Counted from the stretch's first letter, positions 42,860 through 52,484 are shown. The stretch is DNA of 64,000 bases from Microbacterium murale (GCF_014635185.1 NZ_BMCM01000007.1:1-64000), one strand, 5' to 3'. Made by a program: numbers and translations. Notes: generated by a model from the letters alone, not told the origin.

Positions 42860-44896
42860 ATGACGAACCCCACTGCCGCCGCCCTCATCGCGCGGTCGAA
42901 CCGCCTCGGCGCAGACCCGAAGAACACGAACTACGCCGGCGGCAACACGTCGGCCAAGGGCACCGAGACCGACCCGGTCACTGGTCAGCCCGTCGAGCTG
43001 CTGTGGGTCAAGGGCTCCGGTGGAGACCTCGGAACGCTAAAGGAGCAGGGCCTCGCGGTGCTGCGCCTCGACCGCTTCCGTGCGCTCGTCGACGTCTACC
43101 CCGGCGTCGACCGCGAAGATGAGATGGTCGCCGCGTTCGACTACTGCCTGCACGGCAAGGGCGGCGCTGCACCTTCGATCGACACCGCCATGCACGGCCT
43201 GGTGGATGCTGCACACGTCGACCACCTGCATCCCGACTCCGGCATCGCGATCGCGACAGCCGCCGACGGCGAGGCGCTGACCACGAAGATCTTCGGCGAG
43301 AAGGTCGTCTGGGTGCCGTGGCGCCGTCCCGGTTTCCAGCTCGGACTCGACATCGCAGAGATCAAGAAGCAGAACCCGGCCGCGATCGGCTGCATCCTCG
43401 GCGGGCACGGCATCACCGCATGGGGCGAAACGTCCGAGGAGGCAGAGGCCAACTCGCTGTGGATCATCGACACCGCCGCCGCCTACATCGAGGCGAACGG
43501 CAAGGCCGACCCGTTCGGCAGCGTACGGGCCGGATACAAGGCACTGCCTGAGGCCGAGCGTCGTGAGCGCGCCGCTGCCATCGCCGGCACGGTCCGCGGC
43601 ATCGCATCGACGGACAAGCCGATGGTCGGTCACTTCACCGACTCCGACGTGGTGCTCGACTTCCTGGCATCCGAGCGCGCACCAGAGCTCGCGGCCCTCG
43701 GAACCAGCTGCCCCGACCACTTCCTGCGCACCAAGGTCAAGCCGCTCATCCTCGATCTGCCGACGACGGCGTCCGTCGAAGAGCAGATCGCGCGCCTTCA
43801 CGAACTGCACACCGAGTACCGCGCCGACTACCAGGCCTACTACGACGCGCACGCGACGGACGAGAGCCCGGCGATCCGCGGCGCAGATCCACTCATCGTT
43901 CTGGTCCCCGGCATCGGCATGTTCTCGTACGGCGCGAACAAGCAGACCGCCCGCGTCGCCGGCGAGTTCTATGTGAACGCGATCAACGTGATGCGCGGCG
44001 CGGAGTCGCTCTCGACCTACTCCCCCATCTCGGATGCCGAGAAGTTCAACATCGAGTACTGGGCGCTGGAAGAGGCCAAGCTGCAGCGGATGCCGAAGCC
44101 GAAGTCGCACCAGGGTCGCATCGCATTCGTCACGGGCGCGGCATCCGGAATCGGCAAGGCCATCGCCGTCCGCCTCGCCGCCGAGGGCGCGTGCGTCGTC
44201 GTCGCCGACCTCGATCTCGAGAAGGCGCAGGCCGCGGCCGCCGAACTCGGAAACACGGATGTCGCGATCGGCGTCGCCGCCAACGTCGCGGATGCTGACG
44301 CCGTGCAGGGCGCGCTGAACGATGCCGTCCTCGCCTTCGGTGGTGTCGATCTCGTCGTCAACAACGCCGGACTGTCCCTCTCGAAGCCGTTGCTGGAGAC
44401 CACCGAGAAGGACTGGGATCTGCAGCACGATGTCATGGCGAAGGGCTCGTTCCTCGTCTCGAAGGCCGCGGCGAAGGTGCTCATCGATCAGAAGCTCGGC
44501 GGCGACATCATCTACATCTCGTCGAAGAACTCCGTCTTCGCCGGCCCGAACAACATCGCCTACTCGGCGACCAAGGCCGATCAGGCCCACCAGGTGCGTC
44601 TGCTCGCCGTCGAACTCGGCGAATTCGGCATCCGCGTCAACGGCATCAACCCCGACGGCGTCGTGCGCGGGTCCGGCATCTTCGCCTCCGGCTGGGGCGC
44701 GAACCGCGCCGCGACGTACGGAGTCGAGGAGAAGGATCTCGGCCAGTTCTACGCGAACCGCACGATCCTCAAGCGCGAGGTCGTGCCCGAGAACGTCGCG
44801 GATGCCGTGTTCGTGCTCACGGGCCCGGAGCTCAGCCGCACGACGGGCCTGCACATCCCGGTCGACTCCGGCGTCGCCGCCGCCTTCCTCCGATGA
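42860..44896 (+). CDS. rhaEW: Bifunctional rhamnulose-1-phosphate aldolase / lactaldehyde dehydrogenase (RhaEW)
   Basis: A 678-residue fusion. Residues about 1-420 are a class II aldolase domain with zinc ligands in HVDHLHPDSGIA (near 119) and GGHGITAWG. Residues about 423-678 are a short-chain dehydrogenase with VTGAASGIGKAIA, NNAGLS, YISSKNS and YSATKAD. It splits L-rhamnulose 1-phosphate to DHAP and L-lactaldehyde and oxidises the latter to L-lactate. It lies 35 bp after rhaI and overlaps rhaB (ATGA). Confidence 0.93.
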   Translation: MTNPTAAALIARSNRLGADPKNTNYAGGNTSAKGTETDPVTGQPVELLWVKGSGGDLGTLKEQGLAVLRLDRFRALVDVYPGVDREDEMVAAFDYCLHGKGGAAPSIDTAMHGLVDAAHVDHLHPDSGIAIATAADGEALTTKIFGEKVVWVPWRRPGFQLGLDIAEIKKQNPAAIGCILGGHGITAWGETSEEAEANSLWIIDTAAAYIEANGKADPFGSVRAGYKALPEAERRERAAAIAGTVRGIASTDKPMVGHFTDSDVVLDFLASERAPELAALGTSCPDHFLRTKVKPLILDLPTTASVEEQIARLHELHTEYRADYQAYYDAHATDESPAIRGADPLIVLVPGIGMFSYGANKQTARVAGEFYVNAINVMRGAESLSTYSPISDAEKFNIEYWALEEAKLQRMPKPKSHQGRIAFVTGAASGIGKAIAVRLAAEGACVVVADLDLEKAQAAAAELGNTDVAIGVAANVADADAVQGALNDAVLAFGGVDLVVNNAGLSLSKPLLETTEKDWDLQHDVMAKGSFLVSKAAAKVLIDQKLGGDIIYISSKNSVFAGPNNIAYSATKADQAHQVRLLAVELGEFGIRVNGINPDGVVRGSGIFASGWGANRAATYGVEEKDLGQFYANRTILKREVVPENVADAVFVLTGPELSRTTGLHIPVDSGVAAAFLR

Positions 44897-46413
44897 CAAC
44901 TGACGGGTCGCCGAGCGAGCGTACCCCCGGGTCGTTGAGCGAGCGCAGCGAGACGAAACGGGTCGAGCGAGGAGCGCAGCGACGAGTCGAAACCGCCTCG
45001 CACGGCGAACCGACCCGCGCCGTAGCCGCAGTCGACCTCGGCGCCACGTCGGGACGCGTCATGATCGGGCGCGTCGGACCTGACACCCTAGACCTGGAGC
45101 TCGTCACCCGGTTCCCGAATGGCCCCGTCGAACTCGAAGACGGCCTGCACTGGGATTTCGACGCGCTCTATGGCCACATCATCGTCGGCCTAGCCGAAGC
45201 GGTCCGCCGCGAACCCGCGATCGAGAGCATCGGCATCGACTCCTGGGCCGTGGACTACGGGCTGCTGCGTGACGGCGAGCTGCTCGCGCAACCCTTTCAC
45301 TACCGCGACGATCGCACCGAACGGGGCGTCGCGAAGGTGCACGAGATCACTCCGTTCGCCGAGCTGTACCAACGCAACGGCCTGCAGTTCCTGCCGTTCA
45401 ACACCCTGTATCAGTACCGCGTCGATGAGCGACTCGCGGATGCGGACACCTCTCTACTGATCCCTGATCTCATCGCGTACCTGTTGACGGGTATCAGCGT
45501 CGCCGAGCGCACGAACGCGTCGACCACGGGACTCCTGGGCGTGCGGTCGGGCGAGTGGGATGCCGAACTGGCAGATCGCCTCGAAATCCCCTCGACGGCG
45601 CTCCCCGCCCTGGTCGACCCCGGATCGGTGATCGGGATGCTGCGCCCCGAGCTCGCGGCACGCATCGGGAAAGACCTCCCCGTCATCGCGGTCGGCTCGC
45701 ATGACACGGCATCCGCCGTCGTCGCCGTTCCACTCTCGTCGCAGAACTCGGCGTACATCTCCTGCGGCACCTGGGGACTCGTCGGCGTCGAGCTCACCGA
45801 GCCGGTGCTGACGGATGCCGCGCGCGAAGCCAACTTCACCCACGAACTCGGAGTCGACGGGCGCTACCGCTTCCTGCACAACGTCACGGGGCTCTGGCTG
45901 CTCAGCGAGACCGTGCGCACGTGGGAAGCGGAGGACGACACGGCGATCGATCTGCCCGAACTGTTGGATGCCGCGTCCGCGGTGACCGGCGACATCGCGC
46001 TGTTCGACGCGAACGATGCGTCGTTGAGCGCCCCCGGTGACATGCCCGCACGCATCGCAGCGGTGTTGCGCGCCGACGGCTCGGTCGTTCCCGGAGCCCG
46101 TCCGGCCTTCGCCCGCACGATCGTCGAGTCGATCGCTGCGGCCTTTGCGACCGCGGTCCAGACGGCCGCTGACTTGTCAGGGCGTCGGCTCGACAGCATC
46201 CACCTCGTCGGCGGTGGATCGCTCAACCGGCTGCTCTGCCAAGCGACCGCCGACCGTTCCGGTCTTCCTGTGCTGGCGGGGCCCGTCGAGGCGACTGCAC
46301 TCGGCAACGTACTCGTGCAGGCTCGCGCCCTCGGCGCCGCACCGGCGACGCTCGAGGAACTGCGGGCGCTGGTCGCCCGTACGCACGAGCCCGTGCGCTT
46401 CGACCCGCGCTGA
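44893..46413 (+). CDS. rhaB: Rhamnulokinase with repeat-derived N-terminal insertion
   Basis: A 506-residue FGGY-family kinase phosphorylating L-rhamnulose. The ATPase fold begins only at about residue 42 (AAVDLGATSGRVMIG), with SIGIDSWAVDYGLL, NTLYQYR, VGSHDTASAV and HLVGGGSLNRLLCQ further on. Residues 5-34 are Ser/Glu/Arg-rich and encoded by repeat units of a GC-rich palindromic repeat (44905-44993). The ATG overlaps the rhaEW stop, so the insertion seems to be translated. It adds about 35 residues not found in normal rhamnulokinases. Confidence 0.92.
   Translation: MTTDGSPSERTPGSLSERSETKRVERGAQRRVETASHGEPTRAVAAVDLGATSGRVMIGRVGPDTLDLELVTRFPNGPVELEDGLHWDFDALYGHIIVGLAEAVRREPAIESIGIDSWAVDYGLLRDGELLAQPFHYRDDRTERGVAKVHEITPFAELYQRNGLQFLPFNTLYQYRVDERLADADTSLLIPDLIAYLLTGISVAERTNASTTGLLGVRSGEWDAELADRLEIPSTALPALVDPGSVIGMLRPELAARIGKDLPVIAVGSHDTASAVVAVPLSSQNSAYISCGTWGLVGVELTEPVLTDAAREANFTHELGVDGRYRFLHNVTGLWLLSETVRTWEAEDDTAIDLPELLDAASAVTGDIALFDANDASLSAPGDMPARIAAVLRADGSVVPGARPAFARTIVESIAAAFATAVQTAADLSGRRLDSIHLVGGGSLNRLLCQATADRSGLPVLAGPVEATALGNVLVQARALGAAPATLEELRALVARTHEPVRFDPR
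44905..44993. repeat. GC-rich REP-like repeat inside the rhaB reading frame
   Basis: Two tandem related units, each beginning GGGTCG and ending CGAAAC, occupy 44929-44959 and 44960-44993, with a degenerate unit at 44905-44928. Each contains imperfect dyad symmetry around GAGCGCAGCGA. The form resembles dispersed palindromic repeats common in Microbacteriaceae genomes, recalled rather than searched. The repeat lies in frame between the rhaB start codon and its conserved core. Confidence 0.7.
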
Positions 46414-46447
46414 GCGGGCGCCGCCGACACACTCGTCGGTCCAGATC

Positions 46448-46496
46448 ACAGTTGTCGGTCGAGAAACCGCATTCTCGACTGACAACTGTTTTCTCC
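46448..46496 (+). terminator. Rho-independent terminator of the rhamnose operon
   Basis: The arms 46448-46465 and 46472-46489 pair over 18 bp with a single mismatch around a 6-base loop, and are followed by TTTTCT. This is a strong intrinsic terminator 34 bp after the rhaB stop. The sequence is unusually AT-rich for the region and could itself be a dispersed palindrome. Confidence 0.85.
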
Positions 46497-46522
46497 GCCG
46501 CCATGTGTGCACGAAGAGAGCA

Positions 46523-46542
46523 CCCCGGGCCGAAACCCGGGG
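46523..46542. terminator. Short GC-rich hairpin
   Basis: CCCCGGG and CCCGGGG (46523-46529, 46536-46542) enclose the loop CCGAAA. It has no T-tract on either side. It lies between the two convergent operons and may add to bidirectional transcription stop. Confidence 0.5.
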
Positions 46543-46580
46543 CGCCGTCCGTACGAACAGTTCAGCGGCGCCCGCACACG

Positions 46581-46616
46581 ACGACGCCCCGACCGCGCGA
46601 GCAGCCGGGGCGTCGT
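46581..46616 (-). terminator. GC-rich hairpin after the importer operon
   Basis: ACGACGCCCCG and CGGGGCGTCGT form 11-bp perfect arms with a 14-base loop, 11 bp beyond the stop of the minus-strand binding-protein gene. No clear T-tract follows, as is common for actinobacterial terminators. Confidence 0.65.
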
Positions 46617-46626
46617 GCATCGCGAC

Positions 46627-47670
46627 TCAGAAGTCGAAGTCGCCGATGTTGTCCGCGTTGAACTCGAACGGGTCGCCGAGCAGGACGGTGCCGTCGGCGC
46701 CGACCGTGTACTCGCCGAGGTCTCCGGCTTCGAAGGTGTCACCCTCGGCGCCGGTGATGTCGCCCTGGATGAGTGCCGCCGCCGCGTAGGCCGACAGGTA
46801 TCCGAGCTCCTCCGGGTTCCACAGCGCGAACGCGGTGACGGTGCCGTCCTCGACGTATTCGCGCATCTGGTTCGGGGTGCCGAGGCCGGTCAGCGCCACG
46901 GTGCCCTTGTAGTCCGACGTCGAGAGGTAACGCGCCGCGGCGGCGATGCCGACCGTCGTGGGCGAGATGATGCCCTTCAGGTTCGGGTGAGTCTGCAGCA
47001 GCGCCGCGGTCTTGTCGAACGAGGTCTGGTCGTCGTCGTCGCCGTAGACCGTCTCGACGAGCGTGATATCGGGGTAGTCGCTCGCGAGGTACTCCGTCAT
47101 CAGGTCGATCCAGGCGTTCTGGTTCGTCGCGTTCGCCGAAGCGGACAGCACCGCGATCTCACCTGCGCCACCGATCTGCTCGGCGATCAGGTCGACCTGC
47201 ACCTTCGCGATGCCCTCGGCATCGGCCTGGTTGATGAACAGGTCGCGGCAGTCGGGGTTGGTGTCGGAGTCGAACGTGACGACCTTGACGCCGGCGTCGC
47301 GCGCCTCGTTCAGCGCATCGCAGATGGCCTTCGGGTCGTTCGCCGAGACGACCAGCGCACCGACGCCCTGCTGCGTGGCCGTGTTGATGTAGCTCACCTG
47401 CGCATCGGGAGTCGCCTCAGCCGGACCCACCTCGGCGAACGTACCGCCGATCTCTTCGACCGCCGTCTTGCCGCCCTTGCTGGAGGTGTCGAAGTACGGG
47501 TTGCCGAGGTTCTTCGGCAGGAACGTGATGGTGAGATTGTCGGATCCGCCTTCGGATCCGCCGCCGTCACCCCCCGAGCCGGCGCCGGTGTCGGCGCAGC
47601 CGGTCAGGACCAGCGCCGCGGCCACGGCGACAGCCGCGAAAGCCGTGACGCGCTTGCGTGAAAACTTCAT
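46627..47670 (-). CDS. rhaS: Rhamnose ABC importer substrate-binding lipoprotein (RhaS type)
   Basis: A 347-residue CUT2-type (ribose-like) receptor with signal peptide MKFSRKRVTAFAAVAVAAAL and lipobox LTGC. The mature protein starts after a Gly-rich linker and shows ITFLPKNLGNPYFDTSSKGG, VVSANDPKAICDALNEA and GLGTPNQMREYVEDG, the last typical of RhaS. The start at 47670 has an AAAGGAAG site. It is the last gene of the RhaT-P-Q-S operon, convergent with rhaB. Confidence 0.9.
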   Translation of the reverse strand: MKFSRKRVTAFAAVAVAAALVLTGCADTGAGSGGDGGGSEGGSDNLTITFLPKNLGNPYFDTSSKGGKTAVEEIGGTFAEVGPAEATPDAQVSYINTATQQGVGALVVSANDPKAICDALNEARDAGVKVVTFDSDTNPDCRDLFINQADAEGIAKVQVDLIAEQIGGAGEIAVLSASANATNQNAWIDLMTEYLASDYPDITLVETVYGDDDDQTSFDKTAALLQTHPNLKGIISPTTVGIAAAARYLSTSDYKGTVALTGLGTPNQMREYVEDGTVTAFALWNPEELGYLSAYAAAALIQGDITGAEGDTFEAGDLGEYTVGADGTVLLGDPFEFNADNIGDFDF

Positions 47671-47724
47671 TGTTCTTCCTTTCGTGGGTGCTGCCACGGA
47701 CGGATGCCGGTGGCACGAGGCGCC

Positions 47725-48774
47725 TCAGGGTGCAGAGGAGGCTGTGAGACGTGAGGGGGGAATCCTGGCGCGCAGTCGCTGCGCCCAGGCGAGCAGGCTG
47801 GCTGCGACCACGGACGCGACGAGAAGACCGCCGGTGATGATGTTGATGACATCCGAGGTGACGTTCGCCAGTCGCAGCGCGCTGGAGAGCACGCCGATCA
47901 GGAGCACCGCTGCCACGACCCCGTGCAACTGCCCTCGGCCTCCGAACACGGACACCCCGCCGAGGACGACCGCGGCGATGACCTGGAGTTCGAGCCCGGT
48001 GGCGTTGTCGCCGCGGGCGCTGCCGAAGCGCAGCGTGAAGAAGATTCCGGCGAATGCGGCGACGACGCCGGCGAGCACGAAGAGGATGAACTTCGTGCGT
48101 TCGACGTGCACGCCGGAGAATCGCGCGGCATCCTTCGACAGGCCGATCGCATAGATACCGCGGCCGAACGGAGTGAAGTGCAGCAGCACCACGAAGATCA
48201 CGAGCAGGATGAGGAACGGCACGGTGATGTACGGGATCGTCGTACCCGCGATCTTCGCCTTGGCGAGCGCCGTCCACATCTCGGGGAAATCGGTGACTGC
48301 GGTGGTGCCGAGCAGTCCGACGGCGAGACCGCGGAACAGCGCGAGCGTTCCGATCGTGACGGCCAGAGACGGCAGTCCGACCACCGTGACCAGGAAGCCG
48401 TTGACGGCGCCACCGACCACCCCCACGGCGAGAGCAGCGAGGGCGGCGACCTCGAACGGCGCACCGGCCTGCGTGAGAACACCCGTCACGACGCTGGCGA
48501 GTCCGACCATGCTGCCCACGGAGAGGTCGATCTCGCCCGTGACCATGATCAACGCCATGGGCAGCGCGATGAGCAGGATCGGTGCGACGTCGAGCAGCAG
48601 ATAGTTCAGGGTGATCGGCTGCCCGAACCCCCGCACCGTAGACATCGCGACGACGATCACGAGGATGAGCAGGGCGATGATCGCCATCTCCCTGGTGAGC
48701 AGTACGCGGTGCCAGAGCGGCCGGTCGTGCTCGCGGATGACGCGGGTCGTGGCTGTGGCCGTGGTGGCGGTCAT
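47725..48774 (-). CDS. rhaQ: Rhamnose ABC importer permease
   Basis: A 349-residue CUT2 permease with eight or more membrane segments and the family block MVTGEIDLSVGSMVGLASV, followed by AVVLGGVSVFGGRG. The ATG at 48774 overlaps the upstream permease stop (ATGA); the longer open frame is a shadow. The P versus Q naming follows gene order only. Confidence 0.85.
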   Translation of the reverse strand: MTATTATATTRVIREHDRPLWHRVLLTREMAIIALLILVIVVAMSTVRGFGQPITLNYLLLDVAPILLIALPMALIMVTGEIDLSVGSMVGLASVVTGVLTQAGAPFEVAALAALAVGVVGGAVNGFLVTVVGLPSLAVTIGTLALFRGLAVGLLGTTAVTDFPEMWTALAKAKIAGTTIPYITVPFLILLVIFVVLLHFTPFGRGIYAIGLSKDAARFSGVHVERTKFILFVLAGVVAAFAGIFFTLRFGSARGDNATGLELQVIAAVVLGGVSVFGGRGQLHGVVAAVLLIGVLSSALRLANVTSDVINIITGGLLVASVVAASLLAWAQRLRARIPPSRLTASSAP

Positions 48775-49793
48775 GATTCGTCCCTCGCCTCGATGAGTCG
48801 CCGTTTCTGTCTGACCGCGAGCACGCGGTCGAGCACGATGGCGCCGATGATGAGCGCGCCGACGACGGCCCGCTGCCAGAAGTCCTGGATGCCGAGGATC
48901 GGAAGCGCCCGGTTGATGGTCATCAGCAGCATCGCTCCGATCGCGGCTCCCCACACCGAGCCGACGCCTCCGGTGATCGCGATGCCGCCGATCACGGCGG
49001 CGCCGACGGCATCCAGTTCCCAGCCCGCGCCCGCCTGCGAACTGACGGATCCGTATCGGGCGGCGTAGAAGACTCCCGCGAGTCCGGCGAGCGCGCCGGA
49101 GAGCACGAACGCCGTGAGCAGGCGCCTTGTGACCTTGAGCCCGTACAGCTCTGCCGCGGCGGGGTCGGATCCGATCGCGTAGTACTCACGCCCGGATCGC
49201 GTGTTGCGCATGTACCAGGCGGCGATGGCGAGGACGATCAGCGCGACGATCGCCAGCACGGGGATGCCGATGAGCTGAGCTGTTCCGAGCCCGAGGAAGT
49301 CCTTGGGCATGTCGGACGCATTGACCCGGTCGCTGCCTGCCCACAGCACGTTGATGCCGCGATAGGCGTACAGCGTGCCGAGGGTGATCACCATGGCAGG
49401 TACTTTCGCGAAGGCGACCAGCGCGCCGTTGACGAGCCCGAGCAGTGCGCCGAAGGCGACGGCCGCGATGACGACGATGACGATCGGGATGCCGGGGATG
49501 TCGATGAAGAGCCGCCCGGTGAGATAGGCGGTCAAGCCCATGACCGAGCCGACAGACAGGTCGACGTTGCGGGTGATGATGACGATGGCCTGGCCGACCG
49601 CGACGAGTACGAGGATCGAGGGCGTCAGCAGCAGGTCGCGCCATCCGTCGGCGCTGAACAGGAAGTTCGGGTTCTTCGCGGTCGCGGCGATGACGACGAG
49701 GGCAAGGGCGATCAGGATGCCGAACTCCCGCGCCCGGCCGACGCCGCCCATGGCCTTGCCCAGTCCTGAGCGCTGGATCGAGGTGGTGGTCAC
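48771..49793 (-). CDS. rhaP: Rhamnose ABC importer permease
   Basis: A 340-residue CUT2 permease. The blocks [21 protein letters not shown] and [19 protein letters not shown] are the family signatures. It starts at a GTG that overlaps the stop of the ATPase gene (GTGA) and is coupled to the next permease in the same way. It forms the membrane channel with the 47725-48774 protein. Confidence 0.87.
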   Translation of the reverse strand: MTTTSIQRSGLGKAMGGVGRAREFGILIALALVVIAATAKNPNFLFSADGWRDLLLTPSILVLVAVGQAIVIITRNVDLSVGSVMGLTAYLTGRLFIDIPGIPIVIVVIAAVAFGALLGLVNGALVAFAKVPAMVITLGTLYAYRGINVLWAGSDRVNASDMPKDFLGLGTAQLIGIPVLAIVALIVLAIAAWYMRNTRSGREYYAIGSDPAAAELYGLKVTRRLLTAFVLSGALAGLAGVFYAARYGSVSSQAGAGWELDAVGAAVIGGIAITGGVGSVWGAAIGAMLLMTINRALPILGIQDFWQRAVVGALIIGAIVLDRVLAVRQKRRLIEARDES

Positions 49794-51319
49794 GAGTGGA
49801 GCTCCGTTGCATGTGTGGCGGCGAACATGACGTTCTCGCTTGTCGCTTCTGCGCGGTCGATCTCGGCGGTGATGCGGCCCTCGCGCATGACCAGCACGCG
49901 GTCGGCCATCCCCAGCACCTCAGGGAGCTCCGAGGAGATCATGAGGATGCCCATGCCTTCGCCGGCGAGCTGGGAGAGCAGCCGGTGCACCTCAGCCTTC
50001 GTGCCGACGTCGATGCCGCGCGTCGGTTCATCGATGATGAGCACGCGCGGGTTCGTCGCCAGCCACTTCGCGAGCACGACCTTCTGCTGGTTGCCGCCGG
50101 AGAGCGTGGAGGAGACCGTGTCGAGAGCGTGCGCCTTGACCTCGAGGCGGCTGGCCCATTCCTTCGCAGCGCGATTCTCCATGCCGGTGGTCAGCAGACC
50201 GAACTTCGCGAGCCGGCTGCGGATCGCCATCGTGATGTTGCTTCCCACACCCGACTCGATCACGAGCCCCTGCTTGCGTCGATCTTCAGGTACCAGGGCG
50301 AGGCCTGCACGCATGGCGTGGGTCGGGTTGTGTCGCGGTACGGTCTCGCCCAGCATCCGCACCTCGCCTTCGCGATATGCGTCGACGCCGAACACCGCAC
50401 GGGCGACCTCGCTGCGCCCGGCACCGACGAGTCCGGCGAGCGCGACGATCTCGCCGGCTCGCACTGTGAACGAGATGTCGTGGAAGATGCCTGGGCTCGT
50501 GAGACCCGTCACCTCGAGCAGCGGCCCGCCGACCGGCACGGTCTGCTTGGGGAAGAGTTCTGTGACGTCTCGGCCGACCATCTGGCGGACGAGTTCATCG
50601 ACGGTGGTCTCGGCTATCGGCGTGGTGCTGATGTACGCACCGTCGCGCATGACGGTGACGGTGTCGCAGAGGGCGAACACCTCGTCGAAGCGGTGCGAGA
50701 TGAAGAGCACCGCTCGCCCTTCATCGCGAAGGCTGCGGGCGACGGCGAAGAGCCGTTCAACTTCGACCCCGCTCAGCGCGGCGGTCGGCTCGTCCATGAT
50801 GAGCACGCTGGCATCGAGTGAGATCGCCTTGGCGATCTCGATGATCTGCTGGTCTGCGATCGACAGACCTTCGGTGATGCGGTCGGGGTCGAGCGAGACG
50901 CCCAGCCGCCGGAAGATCTGCTCGACCTCCTGACGCATCGACTTGCGGTCGATTCGTCCGATCCTGCTCGTCGGCTGCCGCCCCATGAAGATGTTCTCGG
51001 TGACCGAGAGATCGGGGAACAGCGTCGGCTCCTGATAGATCACGGCGATGCCGGCCGCCTTGGACTGCGCCGTGCTGGTGAAGTCGACGTCGTCGCCGTG
51101 CAGTCGGAACTCGCCCGAGTCGCGGCGGTACAGACCGGCCATGATCTTCACGAGCGTGGATTTGCCGGCACCGTTCTCGCCGATGAGCGCGTGGATCGAC
51201 CCCGAGCGCAGCGTCAGGCTGCCGGAGCGCAGCGCCACCACCGGCCCGAACGACTTCACGACGCGATGCAGTTCCAGCGCGGCATCCGCTGGACTGCGGT
51301 TCTCGACTTCGACGGCCAC
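49790..51319 (-). CDS. rhaT: Rhamnose ABC importer ATPase, two-domain (RhaT type)
   Basis: A tandem ABC ATPase of about 509 residues. The first domain has Walker [10 protein letters not shown], a signature-like GLSIADQQ and Walker [12 protein letters not shown]. The second domain has a degenerate Walker A (GLVGAGRSE), signature LSGGNQQK and Walker [12 protein letters not shown], typical of CUT2 ATPases. The open frame begins at an ATG at 51373 fused to the operator palindrome, without a ribosome site. A GTG at 51319 is preceded by GGAGAGG at 8 bp and is preferred. This is the only sugar-import ATPase in the window. Confidence 0.9.
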   Translation of the reverse strand: MAVEVENRSPADAALELHRVVKSFGPVVALRSGSLTLRSGSIHALIGENGAGKSTLVKIMAGLYRRDSGEFRLHGDDVDFTSTAQSKAAGIAVIYQEPTLFPDLSVTENIFMGRQPTSRIGRIDRKSMRQEVEQIFRRLGVSLDPDRITEGLSIADQQIIEIAKAISLDASVLIMDEPTAALSGVEVERLFAVARSLRDEGRAVLFISHRFDEVFALCDTVTVMRDGAYISTTPIAETTVDELVRQMVGRDVTELFPKQTVPVGGPLLEVTGLTSPGIFHDISFTVRAGEIVALAGLVGAGRSEVARAVFGVDAYREGEVRMLGETVPRHNPTHAMRAGLALVPEDRRKQGLVIESGVGSNITMAIRSRLAKFGLLTTGMENRAAKEWASRLEVKAHALDTVSSTLSGGNQQKVVLAKWLATNPRVLIIDEPTRGIDVGTKAEVHRLLSQLAGEGMGILMISSELPEVLGMADRVLVMREGRITAEIDRAEATSENVMFAATHATELHS

Positions 51320-51372
51320 TGGCGCGTCCTCTCCGTTGAGGGGATCGATCTGATCTGCGACTGAATCTAACA

Positions 51373-51411
51373 TGAATCGATTCAGGTACGTTTCAAGCTA
51401 GTGTATGAAAC
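51373..51411. promoter_or_regulatory. LacI-type operators of the rhamnose importer
   Basis: The perfect palindrome TGAATCGATTCA (51373-51384) is followed by a second dyad GTTTCA (51390-51395) / TGAAAC (51406-51411). The first matches the TGAAWCGWTTCA consensus of the rhaM promoter site at 41239. On the minus strand a TTGAAA box next to it suggests that the operator overlaps the importer promoter. Confidence 0.78.
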
Positions 51412-51475
51412 AACGCCACGAGGTCAACACCACGGTGACCGAATCGTGATCCGATCAACGAGGAGAGGTGAGGTC

Positions 51476-52483
51476 GTGCCGGTGAGCATCCGCGAGGTCG
51501 CGCAGCGCGCCGGAGTCTCCGTCGGCACCGTCTCGAACGTCCTCAATCGCCCAGAAGAGGTGTCGGCGGATTCCGTGCAGCGCGTCAGTTCGGCGATCGA
51601 AGAACTCGGGTACGTGCGCAATGACGCGGCCCGCAAGCTTCGCGCCGGCATCAGCACGACAGTGGGATTCGTCGTGCTCGACGGCCAGAATCCGTTCTAC
51701 AACGACGTCGTCCGCGGTGCGGAGGACGAGGCGACCCGTCATGGCATCGCGATCCTCTACGGCAACACCGATGAAGATCCGTCACGCGAGAAGGTCTACC
51801 TCGACCTGTTCCGGGAGCAGCAGGTGCGGGGGCTCCTCATCGCCCCTTACGGCGACGTGATGACGCAGCTGCGACGATTCCGCTCCTCCGGCATCGCCAC
51901 CGTGCTCGTCGATCGGTTCAGCGCCGACAGCGGCTTCTCGTCGGTCTCGGTGGACAGCGTCGCCGGGGGGCGGCTCGCCGTGGAGCACCTGATCGAGAGC
52001 GGGCGACGGCGGATCGCCTTCGTCGGCGGCCCGTTCGAGATGCGCCAGGTCACCGATCGGCTCGCCGGGGCGCGGGCGGCGGCTGAGAACGCCTCCACCC
52101 GCATAGATCTCGAAGTCATCCCCACGGCGGCGATGACCGTCGAGGAGGGCGCGGCGGCGGGCACCCGCATCCTCGCGCGGCCGCGTCGGGAGTGGCCGGA
52201 CGCCCTGTTTGCCTCGAACGATCTGCTCGCGCTCGGGCTGCTGCAGTCGCTCGTCTCGGGAGGTCGGATGCTGGTGCCGGACGAGATCGCGATCATCGGA
52301 TTCGACGACATCCCGTTCGCGGCCGCTGCGGCGGTGCCGCTGTCGTCCATCCGCCAGCCCAGCCGGATGATCGGGCGCACCGCCCTGCGGATCGTCTTGG
52401 AGGAAGCGGCCGATCCAGACAGCATCCCGCGTCAGACCGTCTTCCCACCCGAACTCGTGATCCGTCGGTCGACGACCGGCTGA
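51476..52483 (+). CDS. LacI-family regulator of the rhamnose importer
   Basis: A 335-residue repressor with HTH IREVAQRAGVSVGTVSNVLNRP and a full effector domain. The GTG at 51476 follows GAGGAGAGG and was chosen over an open frame starting 25 codons earlier. It is divergent from the RhaTPQS-type operon and a close paralogue of the regulator at 40098. Its stop is one base from the stop of the convergent permease gene, with no terminator between. Confidence 0.88.
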   Translation: MPVSIREVAQRAGVSVGTVSNVLNRPEEVSADSVQRVSSAIEELGYVRNDAARKLRAGISTTVGFVVLDGQNPFYNDVVRGAEDEATRHGIAILYGNTDEDPSREKVYLDLFREQQVRGLLIAPYGDVMTQLRRFRSSGIATVLVDRFSADSGFSSVSVDSVAGGRLAVEHLIESGRRRIAFVGGPFEMRQVTDRLAGARAAAENASTRIDLEVIPTAAMTVEEGAAAGTRILARPRREWPDALFASNDLLALGLLQSLVSGGRMLVPDEIAIIGFDDIPFAAAAAVPLSSIRQPSRMIGRTALRIVLEEAADPDSIPRQTVFPPELVIRRSTTG

Positions 52484-52484
52484 C

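Noticed and set aside
43037-44899. 620-residue open frame opposite rhaEW
   Set aside because: It is antisense to a fully recognised bifunctional enzyme, with shadow-type composition.
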